Positions 1 through 6,434 of a stretch of 34,762 nt of DNA are shown here, piece after piece. Where the stretch lies: positions 1 through 34,762 of the forward strand of contig NZ_JAERMU010000031.1 in the NCBI RefSeq assembly GCF_016756775.1. The letters run 5' to 3'. This stretch comes from Dryocola clanedunensis subsp. sulfonylureivorans. GTDB lineage: Bacteria > Pseudomonadota > Gammaproteobacteria > Enterobacterales > Enterobacteriaceae. The first letter of the stretch is position 1. Each line of letters begins with the position of its first letter. The position numbers and the translations under genes are program-made. The notes beneath the pieces are model-generated. The model was not told the origin of the DNA. It searched no databases and saw only the letters and a list, made by a program, of their open reading frames with translations.

Positions 1-11
1 AGAGTGAACAT
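1..11 (-). CDS. Start of probable IS110-family transposase (first three codons only)
   Basis: Only ATG-TTC-ACT plus two bases lie inside the window. The start is supported by AAAGGAG seven bases upstream of the ATG, and by its position at the end of the structured leader. The product is inferred from the matching element at the right edge of the window, where the C-terminal 32 residues of an IS110-type transposase can be read. Nothing about the protein itself can be checked from these bases. Confidence 0.4.
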
Positions 12-20
12 ATTTTGTCT

Positions 21-205
21 CCTTTCACCTGAGCCAACACGTCATTCCAGCCTTGTACATACGAAGTCAGAGCTTCTGGTTACCGTTCGGATTTTGAGTG
101 ACGTGAAAGGTGAAACGGAGGGCTTAAGCTACGAAGAAAGATCGGCGTCTTCAGGGCGGATACAAGCTTCCTCCGTTTCGTGTAACCGGTAGCTAACCAG
201 CTACC
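21..205 (-). ncRNA. Candidate IS110/IS621-type bridge RNA
   Basis: In transcript order (minus strand) three modules are visible. First, a 5' hairpin: GGTAGCT pairs with AGCTACC across GGTT (within 184-209). Second, a putative target-binding module: outer stem 170-179 with 112-121 (10 perfect pairs), terminal hairpin 148-152 with 133-137, and an internal loop between. Third, a putative donor-binding module: stems 106-110/21-25 and 99-105/38-44, terminal hairpin 73-76/63-66, and an internal loop between. The target loop holds minus-strand TATCCGCCCT (153-162), identical to the flank at 219-228, and CGTAG (129-133), complementary to CTACG. The donor loop holds ACGGTA (81-86), as in the right end, and TACAAG (52-57), complementary to the core plus left end CT-TGTA. 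The ends are inferred: the 5' end from a -10-like TATCTT at 211-216, the 3' end from the last stem. The length of about 185 nt is close to the IS621 RNA. Function is inference; no expression evidence exists here. Confidence 0.66.
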
Positions 206-210
206 GGTTC

Positions 211-216
211 AAGATA
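211..216 (-). promoter_or_regulatory. -10 half of the predicted circle-junction promoter
   Basis: TATCTT lies just inside the left end. When joined through core CT to the right end (34648 onward), TTGACG at 34661-34666 falls exactly 17 bases upstream, giving TTGACG-17-TATCTT. Transcription would begin around 204-205, at the base of the 5' hairpin of the bridge RNA candidate. The promoter exists only in the excised circle; in the integrated form the upstream bases are REP sequence. Confidence 0.55.
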
Positions 217-218
217 CA

Positions 219-246
219 AGGGCGGATAAGCGAAGCGTCATCCGAC
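219..246. repeat. REP palindrome abutting the IS left end
   Basis: GGCGGAT (221-227) pairs imperfectly with ATCCGAC (240-246) around AAGCGAAGCGTC, the usual REP layout in enterobacteria. Other copies in this window continue outward as CGTAG or TGTAG before GGCGGATA or GTCGGATA. Here that continuation is replaced by the IS end immediately after minus-strand CCCT, so the element appears to have inserted at the edge of this REP. Confidence 0.75.
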
Positions 247-270
247 ATCTGGTTTCAGATATGCAATGAT

Positions 271-822
271 TCAGGGCGCAGTCCTGTCCCCGTCGTTCAG
301 CGGTCGCTGCATGATCAGCGTGTCGCGCCAGTCACCCAGCTTAAAACCTACGCTTCTCAGATTTCCCACCGTCTCAAAACCAAACTGCTTGTGTAGCCGG
401 CACGAGCCGGTGTTGTTCTCGCCGTCGCCGATCACCGCAATCATCTGCCGCCATGGGCCTTGCTCGCAGCGGTCGATTAACGCGCTCAACAGCTCGCTGC
501 CGATGCCTCGACCCGCCATGCTGGCGTCGATATAAACGGAATCCTCAATGGTAAAACGGTAGGCCGGGCGAGGGCGGTAAACGGTGGCGTAGCAGTAGCC
601 CACGACAATGCCGCCGTAGCGGGCAACAAGCCACGGCAGGCCCTGCTCGTTCACGAGATGTAAACGTTCTGCCATCTGTTGAAGGGTGGGGGGCGTTTCT
701 TCAAAGGAACCACGGCCGTACAGCACATGCCACTCGTAAATGGCCGTGATAGCCGGAATATCGTCGAGAGTCGCCTCACTGATGATAAGCCTGGCGGATG
801 AGAACGTTTCAACCACGGACAT
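271..822 (-). CDS. GNAT-family N-acetyltransferase, PAT/MnaT-like
   Basis: This 183-residue protein has the phosphinothricin/methionine-sulfoximine acetyltransferase signature. It shows an N-terminal DIPAITAIYEWHV segment, SFEETPP (39-45), GLPWLVA (61-67), the acetyl-CoA-binding loop GRGIGSELL (104-112), IAVIGD with the LH..FGF stretch, and a C-terminal VGFKLGDW followed by LIMQRPL. Relatives acetylate small amino-acid analogues such as methionine sulfoximine or phosphinothricin in the cytoplasm; the natural substrate here is not evident. The start is supported by AGAGGTG a few bases upstream. It is transcribed with dld on the minus strand but separated from it by a terminator-like hairpin, so it is probably a separate unit. 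It occupies the place where K-12 has pbpG. Confidence 0.85.
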   Translation of the reverse strand: MSVVETFSSARLIISEATLDDIPAITAIYEWHVLYGRGSFEETPPTLQQMAERLHLVNEQGLPWLVARYGGIVVGYCYATVYRPRPAYRFTIEDSVYIDASMAGRGIGSELLSALIDRCEQGPWRQMIAVIGDGENNTGSCRLHKQFGFETVGNLRSVGFKLGDWRDTLIMQRPLNDGDRTAP

Positions 823-913
823 AGTCGCACCTCTGCGCTGGTAAGAGGGTGGACGCTATATCCTCCACCCTGGCTACCCGCTAATCTAGTACGAAAAATA
901 GCCGAAAAACAGT

Positions 914-936
914 CCCTGTATTGGGAGTTGACAGGG
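914..936 (-). terminator. Probable intrinsic terminator of dld
   Basis: CCCTGT (914-919) pairs with ACAGGG (931-936). Read on the minus strand, the hairpin starts a few bases after the dld stop and is followed by ACTGTTTTTC. Confidence 0.55.
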
Positions 937-940
937 TAGC

Positions 941-2686
941 TTAGTGAGGCTCATGCGGATGTGTATGGCTGCAAGCGCTTTCGTCCCACCATTTGTGCTT
1001 TGTTGTTTTGCCAATGCCTGGATTCATGCTGTTTGTCGGGTCATTTGCCTTATAAAATTGTTTTAACGTCTCTGGCGCTTCATACAAATGGCCTACGTTA
1101 TGCTCTGCGGGATACTGCGCGCCGCGAAGGCGCAGCAATTCAAGCATTTGCTCCTTCAGCGCGTGCGCGTCAACGCCTTTCTTGACGATATAGTCCTGAT
1201 GGAAAACGTGGCACATAAAGTGGCCGTAATAGAGGCTATGGCTTATCTGGCTGCTGATTTCCGGCGGTAGCTGCTCAAACCACTCCTGATCGTTACGGCG
1301 CAGGGCGATGTCCAGCGCAAGAATATCCTCGACTTCCTCACTGTGAATAGCCTGGTAACGAATGGCCGCGCCTGCGGCGGCAAAGCGGTGCAGGAAGGCT
1401 TTCGCCCCTTCTTCAGGCGTACAGGCAAAGAATGCGCCTTCCGCCTGCTGGAAATAGTTCTCCAGCCAGGCGCGGGCTTCCTCGATCCCTTCACCGGACA
1501 TTTTCAGCAGCAGGTGGTGCTCGTACTTATCGCGCCACTCTTTCATGCGCGCAGGCAGATGGCGGGGGAAGAGGGCGTTAATGCGCTGTAACGCACGGTC
1601 TGTGAAGTGAGGTTTGATGAACGGCACTTTCTCAAGTAAAGCATCCGTGCGGCCCTTCAGCGTGAAGAAGAACGGCATTTTGTCGGTGCCGAGTTTATCG
1701 ATCATCATGAAAGTGTCTTTGCCATACACCTCGGCAATATCGTAAATATCCCGGTGCATGTATTCGCCCGCCACCGGCAGAGAGTTGAAGTTCGCAAGAA
1801 TATGACGACGGATCTCTGTCAGCACTTCGGGTTTGTTGGTGCCGATGTAAAACACCTGGTTTTGCTTTTCGGCAACAAAGGTGTCGAGACGCACAGCGAA
1901 CACCGCCAGCTTCCCGGCACAGCCGGACGCTTCGAACAGGCGGTTCGGATCGGCGTTGAAGCGGGAAGGCGTGTCGGCATCCACATCACGGACCCGCTCG
2001 GCATAGTCATGATCCGAAGCCTGGCGCTCATCATGCCGTATCTCTTCGGGTTTAATGCGCTCATCATCAAGCTTGCCCAGAATTTGCTCAGGCGTCGTGC
2101 CAAGATCGATACCCAGATGGTTCACCAGCGTCAGTTTGCCCTCTTCATCGATGCGGGCATAGAGCGCCATTTCGGTATAGGCCGGGCCGCGCTGCACCAG
2201 CGAACCGCCGGAGCTATTGCAGATGCCGCCGATGACCGAGGCCCCAATACAGGAGGAGCCAATGACGGAGTGCGGCTCGCGGCCCAGCGGCTTAAGTGCT
2301 TTTTCTAGCTGATACAGCGTGCTGCCCGGGAAGGCCAGTACCTGCTTGCCTTCGTCCAGCAGCTGCAGCTTATCGAGACGCAGGGTGCTGATAATGACAA
2401 TTTCACGGTCATAATCATTGCCGTTTGGCGTGGAGCCTTCGGTCAGACCGGTATTCGCCGCCTGCATGAGAATAATTTTATCGTTGCTTACGCAAAGGCT
2501 TAATACACGCCATAACTCAAGCAGCGAACCTGGAAAAACAACCGCCAGCGCCTCGCCCTGACCAGAACGAAATCCTTTACGATAACGGGCCGTTTTAGCC
2601 GCGTCGGTCAATACCTGTGTGCTGCCCACCAGTCGATTCAATTCATTTATAAAATTTTGCTTAGTCGAATTTGCAGATGCGGACAT
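941..2686 (-). CDS. dld: Quinone-dependent D-lactate dehydrogenase
   Basis: The 581-residue product (K-12 Dld is about 571) is a peripheral inner-membrane FAD flavoenzyme that oxidises D-lactate to pyruvate and passes electrons to the quinone pool. The N-terminal half is the FAD-binding PCMH fold, with MQAANTGLTEGSTPNG and SSCIGASVIGGICNSSGG for cofactor contact. The C-terminal half is the membrane-binding and cap region, with many basic residues and the ending NPGIGKTTKHKWW. The extra length is a His-rich tail after KHKWW (HTHPHEPH). The ATG at 2686 is preceded by AAGGAG. It is divergent from bglX, as in K-12, across a 199-base region with a direct repeat at 2753-2791. Confidence 0.96.
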   Translation of the reverse strand: MSASANSTKQNFINELNRLVGSTQVLTDAAKTARYRKGFRSGQGEALAVVFPGSLLELWRVLSLCVSNDKIILMQAANTGLTEGSTPNGNDYDREIVIISTLRLDKLQLLDEGKQVLAFPGSTLYQLEKALKPLGREPHSVIGSSCIGASVIGGICNSSGGSLVQRGPAYTEMALYARIDEEGKLTLVNHLGIDLGTTPEQILGKLDDERIKPEEIRHDERQASDHDYAERVRDVDADTPSRFNADPNRLFEASGCAGKLAVFAVRLDTFVAEKQNQVFYIGTNKPEVLTEIRRHILANFNSLPVAGEYMHRDIYDIAEVYGKDTFMMIDKLGTDKMPFFFTLKGRTDALLEKVPFIKPHFTDRALQRINALFPRHLPARMKEWRDKYEHHLLLKMSGEGIEEARAWLENYFQQAEGAFFACTPEEGAKAFLHRFAAAGAAIRYQAIHSEEVEDILALDIALRRNDQEWFEQLPPEISSQISHSLYYGHFMCHVFHQDYIVKKGVDAHALKEQMLELLRLRGAQYPAEHNVGHLYEAPETLKQFYKANDPTNSMNPGIGKTTKHKWWDESACSHTHPHEPH

Positions 2687-2752
2687 GGTTCCACTCCTTG
2701 TAATGGCATAGATTTATTGCCAGCAAGCATAGCCTGCCTCATCTGGTGCATG

Positions 2753-2791
2753 ACACCGAAATGTCCTAAATATCAGCATATAACACCGAAA
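2753..2791. promoter_or_regulatory. Direct repeat ACACCGAAA in the dld-bglX divergent region
   Basis: ACACCGAAA occurs at 2753-2761 and again at 2783-2791. The copies start exactly 30 bases apart, about three helical turns, so both face the same side of the DNA. They lie 67-105 bases upstream of dld and about 95-133 bases upstream of the bglX start. This would suit a dimeric regulator binding two half-sites, but I do not recognise the motif. Confidence 0.3.
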
Positions 2792-2885
2792 CGACTCTTC
2801 TTACCCTTGTGACGATGTGGCACACTGCTGGCTTATTCATAATGTGCTGCCCGGTGAGGGCGGCCTGAGCAAGAGAGTAAATCCC

Positions 2886-5183
2886 ATGAAATGGCTCTGT
2901 TCCGTAGGTATCGCGGTTAGCCTTGCGCTACAGCCCGCGCTGGCCGAAGAGATGTTCGGCCCTCATCCCCTGACGCCGGAAGCGCGCGATGCGTTCGTCA
3001 CCGATCTCCTGTCTAAAATGACCAACGACGAGAAAATTGGCCAGCTGCGTCTGATAAGCGTAGGGCCGGATAACCCTAAAGAAGCCATTTGTGAGATGAT
3101 CAAAGACGGCCAGGTAGGGGCCATTTTCAACACCGTTACCCGCCACGACATTCGCATCATGCAGGATCAGGTGATGTCCCTGAGCCGCCTGAAAATTCCT
3201 CTGTTCTTCGCCTATGACGTGCTTCACGGTCAGCGTACCGTTTTCCCTATCAGCCTGGGACTGGCCTCGTCCTTTAACCTGGATGCGGTGAAAACCGTCG
3301 GACGCATCTCGGCCTATGAAGCGGCAGACGACGGCCTGAACATGACCTGGGCACCGATGGTCGATGTCTCCCGCGATCCGCGCTGGGGGCGTGTCTCGGA
3401 AGGTTTCGGGGAAGATACCTATCTGACCTCCATTATGGGCCGCACGATGGTGGAAGCGATGCAGGGCAAAAGCCCGGCAGACCGCTACTCCGTGATGACC
3501 AGCGTTAAGCACTTCGCGGCCTACGGTGCCGTGGAGGGCGGTAAAGAGTACAACACCGTCGACATGAGCCCGCAGCGCCTGTTCAACGACTATATGCCGC
3601 CGTACAAAGCTGCGTTAGACGCGGGCAGCGGTGGCGTGATGGTGGCGCTGAACTCCATCAACGGCACGCCGGCCACCTCCAATAGCTGGCTGCTCAAAGA
3701 CCTGCTGCGCGACGAGTGGAAGTTCAAAGGCATTACCATTTCCGATCACGGCGCGATTAAAGAACTGATTAAGCACGGCGTGGCGAGCGACCCGAAAGAC
3801 GCGGTGCGCGTGGCGCTCAACTCCGGCATTAACATGAGCATGAGCGACGAGTACTACAGCAAGTATCTGCCGGAGCTGGTGAAGAGCGGGGCCGTCCCTC
3901 AGAAAGAGCTGGACGATGCCGCCCGCCACGTGCTGAACGTGAAATACGATATGGGCCTGTTTAACGACCCGTACAGCCACCTTGGGCCGAAAGAGTCTGA
4001 CCCGGCAGACACCAACGCCGAAAGCCGCCTGCACCGCAAAGAAGCACGCGAAGTGGCTCGTGAAAGTCTGGTGCTGCTGAAAAACCGCCTGCAAACGCTG
4101 CCGCTGAAAAAAACCGGCACCATAGCCGTGGTTGGCCCACTGGCCGACAGCAAGCGTGACATGATGGGCAGCTGGTCTGCGGCGGGCGTGGCGGATCAAA
4201 CCGTTACCGTATTGCAGGGCATTCAGAGCGCCGTGGGCGACAAAGCAAAAATTGTTCACGTGCAGGGCGCGAACGTCACCGATGACAAAGGCATTGTCGC
4301 CTTCCTGAACGAGTACGAGAAAGCCGTGAAGGTTGACCCGCGTACACCGAAAGAGATGATCGACGAAGCCGTTAACGCGGCGAAAAGCGCTGACGTTGTG
4401 GTTGCCGTGGTGGGTGAAGCGCAGGGTATGGCGCACGAAGCCTCAAGCCGTACCGATCTTGTGCTACCGCAAAGCCAGCGCGATTTGATTAGCGCCCTGA
4501 ACGCAACCGGCAAGCCGCTGGTGCTGGTGGTGATGAACGGCCGTCCGCTCGCGCTGGTGAAAGAAGACCAGCAGGCTGATGCGATGCTGGAAGCATGGTA
4601 CAGCGGCACCGAAGGCGGCAACGCCATCGCCGATGTGCTTTTTGGCGACGATAACCCGTCGGGTAAACTGCCGATGTCCTTCCCTCGTTCGGTCGGTCAA
4701 GTCCCGACCTACTACAGCCACCTGAATACCGGGCGTCCGTACAACCCGGAAAAACCGAACAAGTACACTTCCCGCTACTTCGACGAAGCAAATGGCCCGC
4801 TTTATCCGTTTGGTTACGGCCTGAGCTACACCACGTTCAGCGTGTCTGACGTGAAAATGTCCGCGCCGACCATGACCCGCGACGGGAAAGTGGAGGCGAG
4901 TGTGATGGTCAAAAATACCGGTGACCGCGAGGGCGCAACGGTAGTGCAGATGTATCTGCAGGACGTTACCGCAACCATGAGTCGTCCGGTAAAAGAGTTA
5001 AAGGGCTTTAAGAAAGTCACTCTCAAGCCGGGGGAAACCCAGACCGTCAGCTTCCCGATTGATATCGAAGCGCTGAAGTTCTGGAACGCACAGATGAAGT
5101 ACGATGCCGAGCCGGGCAAGTTTAACGTCTTCGTTGGGCTGGACTCCGCTCGCGTGAAGCAGGGCGAGTTTGAACTGAAGTAA
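2886..5183 (+). CDS. bglX: Periplasmic beta-glucosidase (GH3)
   Basis: The 765 residues match the K-12 length exactly when translation starts at the ATG at 2886; an in-frame upstream extension lacks conserved sequence. A Sec signal peptide (MKWLCSVGIAVSLALQPALA) precedes mature EEMFG. The GH3 N-terminal barrel contains KHF around 208-210 and the catalytic nucleophile Asp287 in GITISDHG. The second alpha/beta domain follows from about residue 400, and a C-terminal fibronectin-III-like domain from about 660 (PFGYGLSYTTF). The enzyme hydrolyses beta-glucosides in the periplasm. It lies just upstream of the osmF operon but is separated from it by a strong hairpin. Confidence 0.96.
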   Translation: MKWLCSVGIAVSLALQPALAEEMFGPHPLTPEARDAFVTDLLSKMTNDEKIGQLRLISVGPDNPKEAICEMIKDGQVGAIFNTVTRHDIRIMQDQVMSLSRLKIPLFFAYDVLHGQRTVFPISLGLASSFNLDAVKTVGRISAYEAADDGLNMTWAPMVDVSRDPRWGRVSEGFGEDTYLTSIMGRTMVEAMQGKSPADRYSVMTSVKHFAAYGAVEGGKEYNTVDMSPQRLFNDYMPPYKAALDAGSGGVMVALNSINGTPATSNSWLLKDLLRDEWKFKGITISDHGAIKELIKHGVASDPKDAVRVALNSGINMSMSDEYYSKYLPELVKSGAVPQKELDDAARHVLNVKYDMGLFNDPYSHLGPKESDPADTNAESRLHRKEAREVARESLVLLKNRLQTLPLKKTGTIAVVGPLADSKRDMMGSWSAAGVADQTVTVLQGIQSAVGDKAKIVHVQGANVTDDKGIVAFLNEYEKAVKVDPRTPKEMIDEAVNAAKSADVVVAVVGEAQGMAHEASSRTDLVLPQSQRDLISALNATGKPLVLVVMNGRPLALVKEDQQADAMLEAWYSGTEGGNAIADVLFGDDNPSGKLPMSFPRSVGQVPTYYSHLNTGRPYNPEKPNKYTSRYFDEANGPLYPFGYGLSYTTFSVSDVKMSAPTMTRDGKVEASVMVKNTGDREGATVVQMYLQDVTATMSRPVKELKGFKKVTLKPGETQTVSFPIDIEALKFWNAQMKYDAEPGKFNVFVGLDSARVKQGEFELK

Positions 5184-5194
5184 GCGCTGACCTC

Positions 5195-5225
5195 TTTTCC
5201 CCTCTTCGTGCCGGAGAGGGGAAAA
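5195..5225. terminator. Hairpin downstream of bglX
   Basis: TTTTCCCCTCT (5195-5205) pairs perfectly with AGAGGGGAAAA (5215-5225) across a 9-base loop, 11 bases after the bglX stop. The descending arm ends in AAAA rather than a U-run on the plus strand, so it may act as a 3'-end stabiliser as much as a rho-independent terminator. Confidence 0.5.
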
Positions 5226-5299
5226 CGACAAGCAAAGTCTGAAAAATTCCTCTCTATAACTTATTCCCCTTTATGCTTTCCCCGGCAGGTGCATTCTCG

Positions 5300-5310
5300 G
5301 CTATTCTTGT
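5300..5310 (+). promoter_or_regulatory. Possible sigma-S -10 element of osmF
   Basis: GCTATTCTTGT resembles the RpoS extended -10 (KCTAYRCTTAA) and lies 47 bases before the osmF ATG. In K-12 this operon is RpoS- and osmolarity-dependent. No clear -35 is seen, which is common for such promoters. Confidence 0.35.
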
Positions 5311-5356
5311 TGTGACTCCCTGATTTTCAAGTAAAGAACAACAACGAGGAATCACC

Positions 5357-6268
5357 ATGAATTTAAAAACGCGTTTTGGCGTGGCGGGATTACTGATGCT
5401 GGCTGCCGGCGCTCAGGCGGCCGAGCCGGTGAAAGTTGGCTCGAAAATTGATACCGAAGGCTCGCTGCTGGGCAACATTATTTTGCAGGTGCTGGAAAGC
5501 CACGGCGTGAAAACCGTTAACAAAATCCAGCTTGGCACCACGCCGGTGGTGCGCGGGGCGATTACCTCGGGCGAGCTGGATATCTATCCTGAATACACGG
5601 GCAACGGGGCATTTTTCTTTAAAGATGATAACGACCCGGTATGGAAAAACGCTCAGAAAGGCTATGACAAAGTGAAGCAGCTCGACGCTGAGAAAAATCA
5701 CCTGGTCTGGCTGACGCCTGCCCCTGCTAATAACACCTGGACCATCGCCGTACGCAAAGATTTAGCCGAAAAAAATAAGCTGACCTCGATGGACGATCTC
5801 AGCGCCTGGCTGAAAAAAGGGGGCGAGTTCAAGCTTGCGGCTTCCGCTGAATTCATCGAGCGCCCGGACGCACTTCCCGCGTTTGAAAAGGCATATGGAT
5901 TTAATCTCGACCAGAAACAGCTGCTGTCGCTGGCCGGTGGCGACACCGCCGTGACCATCAAGGCTGCCGCGCAGAAAACCTCCGGTGTGAACGCAGCAAT
6001 GGCCTACGGCACCGACGGTCCGGTGGCGGCGCTTGGCCTGCAAACGTTAACCGATCCGAAAGGCGTGCAGCCGATTTACGCGCCTGCGCCGGTGGTGCGT
6101 GAAGCGGTGCTGAAAGCCTGGCCGCAGCTTGACGAGTGGCTGAAGCCTGTCTTCGCCTCGCTCGATGAGAAAACCCTGCAGCAGCTGAACGCCAGCATCG
6201 CGGTGGAAGGGCTGGATGCCAAAAAAGTGGCGGCAGACTACCTGAAGAAAAAAGGTTTTGTGAAGTAA
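5357..6268 (+). CDS. osmF: Osmoprotectant ABC transporter substrate-binding protein
   Basis: The 303 residues begin with a Sec signal peptide (MNLKTRFGVAGLLMLAAGAQA) and then AEPVKVGSKIDTEGSLLGNIILQVLESHG, typical of the OpuAC / glycine-betaine-binding type II fold. It is the periplasmic receptor of the YehZYXW importer, which in K-12 binds betaine weakly and is induced by RpoS in stationary phase and high salt. The RBS is AACGAGGAATCACC. The next gene, yehY, is 166 bases away; the gap holds three REP-type palindromes, which may raise expression of the binding protein relative to the membrane parts. Confidence 0.95.
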   Translation: MNLKTRFGVAGLLMLAAGAQAAEPVKVGSKIDTEGSLLGNIILQVLESHGVKTVNKIQLGTTPVVRGAITSGELDIYPEYTGNGAFFFKDDNDPVWKNAQKGYDKVKQLDAEKNHLVWLTPAPANNTWTIAVRKDLAEKNKLTSMDDLSAWLKKGGEFKLAASAEFIERPDALPAFEKAYGFNLDQKQLLSLAGGDTAVTIKAAAQKTSGVNAAMAYGTDGPVAALGLQTLTDPKGVQPIYAPAPVVREAVLKAWPQLDEWLKPVFASLDEKTLQQLNASIAVEGLDAKKVAADYLKKKGFVK

Positions 6269-6286
6269 TCCGTTGGCGAAATAGTG

Positions 6287-6414
6287 GTGGATGGCGCAAG
6301 CGCCATCCACCCTACAACAACTCTTCAGATCAGTGTCGCCACCCAATACGTAGGTCGGATAAGCGCAGCGTCATCCGACAAAACCCTGGTCGGATAAGCA
6401 TGGCCTCGTCCGAC
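6287..6414. repeat. BIME: three REP-type palindromes inside the osm operon
   Basis: First unit: GTGGATGGCGC / GCGCCATCCAC (6287-6310). Second unit: GTCGGAT (6354-6360) with ATCCGAC (6373-6379), preceded by CGTAG at 6349-6353. Third unit: GTCGGA (6389-6394) with TCCGAC (6409-6414). All lie between osmF and yehY. Intercistronic REP clusters commonly stabilise the upstream message, or uncouple it from the downstream genes. Confidence 0.8.
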
Positions 6415-6434
6415 AAAACTAACAGGATGTCAGT

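Larger units (their letters stand above)
1..218 (-). mobile_element. Left end of an IS110-family (IS621-like) insertion sequence, truncated by window edge
   Basis: The element reads on the minus strand and continues past base 1. Its outer boundary is placed after base 218: bases 219-220 (minus-strand CT) look like the core dinucleotide, and REP sequence follows. The end reads TGTATCTTGAAC then CGGTAGCT. The right end of the copy at 34648 onward, read inward, has TCTTGAAC, six extra bases, then CGGTAGCT, so the two ends share an interrupted inverted repeat. About 200 bases of non-coding leader precede a strong Shine-Dalgarno (AAAGGAG, 19-25) and an ATG at 9-11. A long non-coding left end and a very short right end is the IS110-group arrangement. 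No transposase catalytic residues are visible here, so family assignment rests on the ends, the leader structure and the transposase tail at the other window edge. Confidence 0.72.

Noticed and set aside
4-192. Plus-strand 62-codon open frame at the left edge
   Set aside because: It is antisense to the structured IS leader, has no RBS or recognisable protein, and the bases are better explained by the RNA stems and guide segments.
1754-2308. 184-codon plus-strand frame opposite dld
   Set aside because: Antisense shadow without RBS or homology signal.
3615-4436. 273-codon minus-strand frame opposite bglX
   Set aside because: Composition (His/Val/Phe-rich) is typical of an antisense reading of a GC-rich gene; no recognisable domain.
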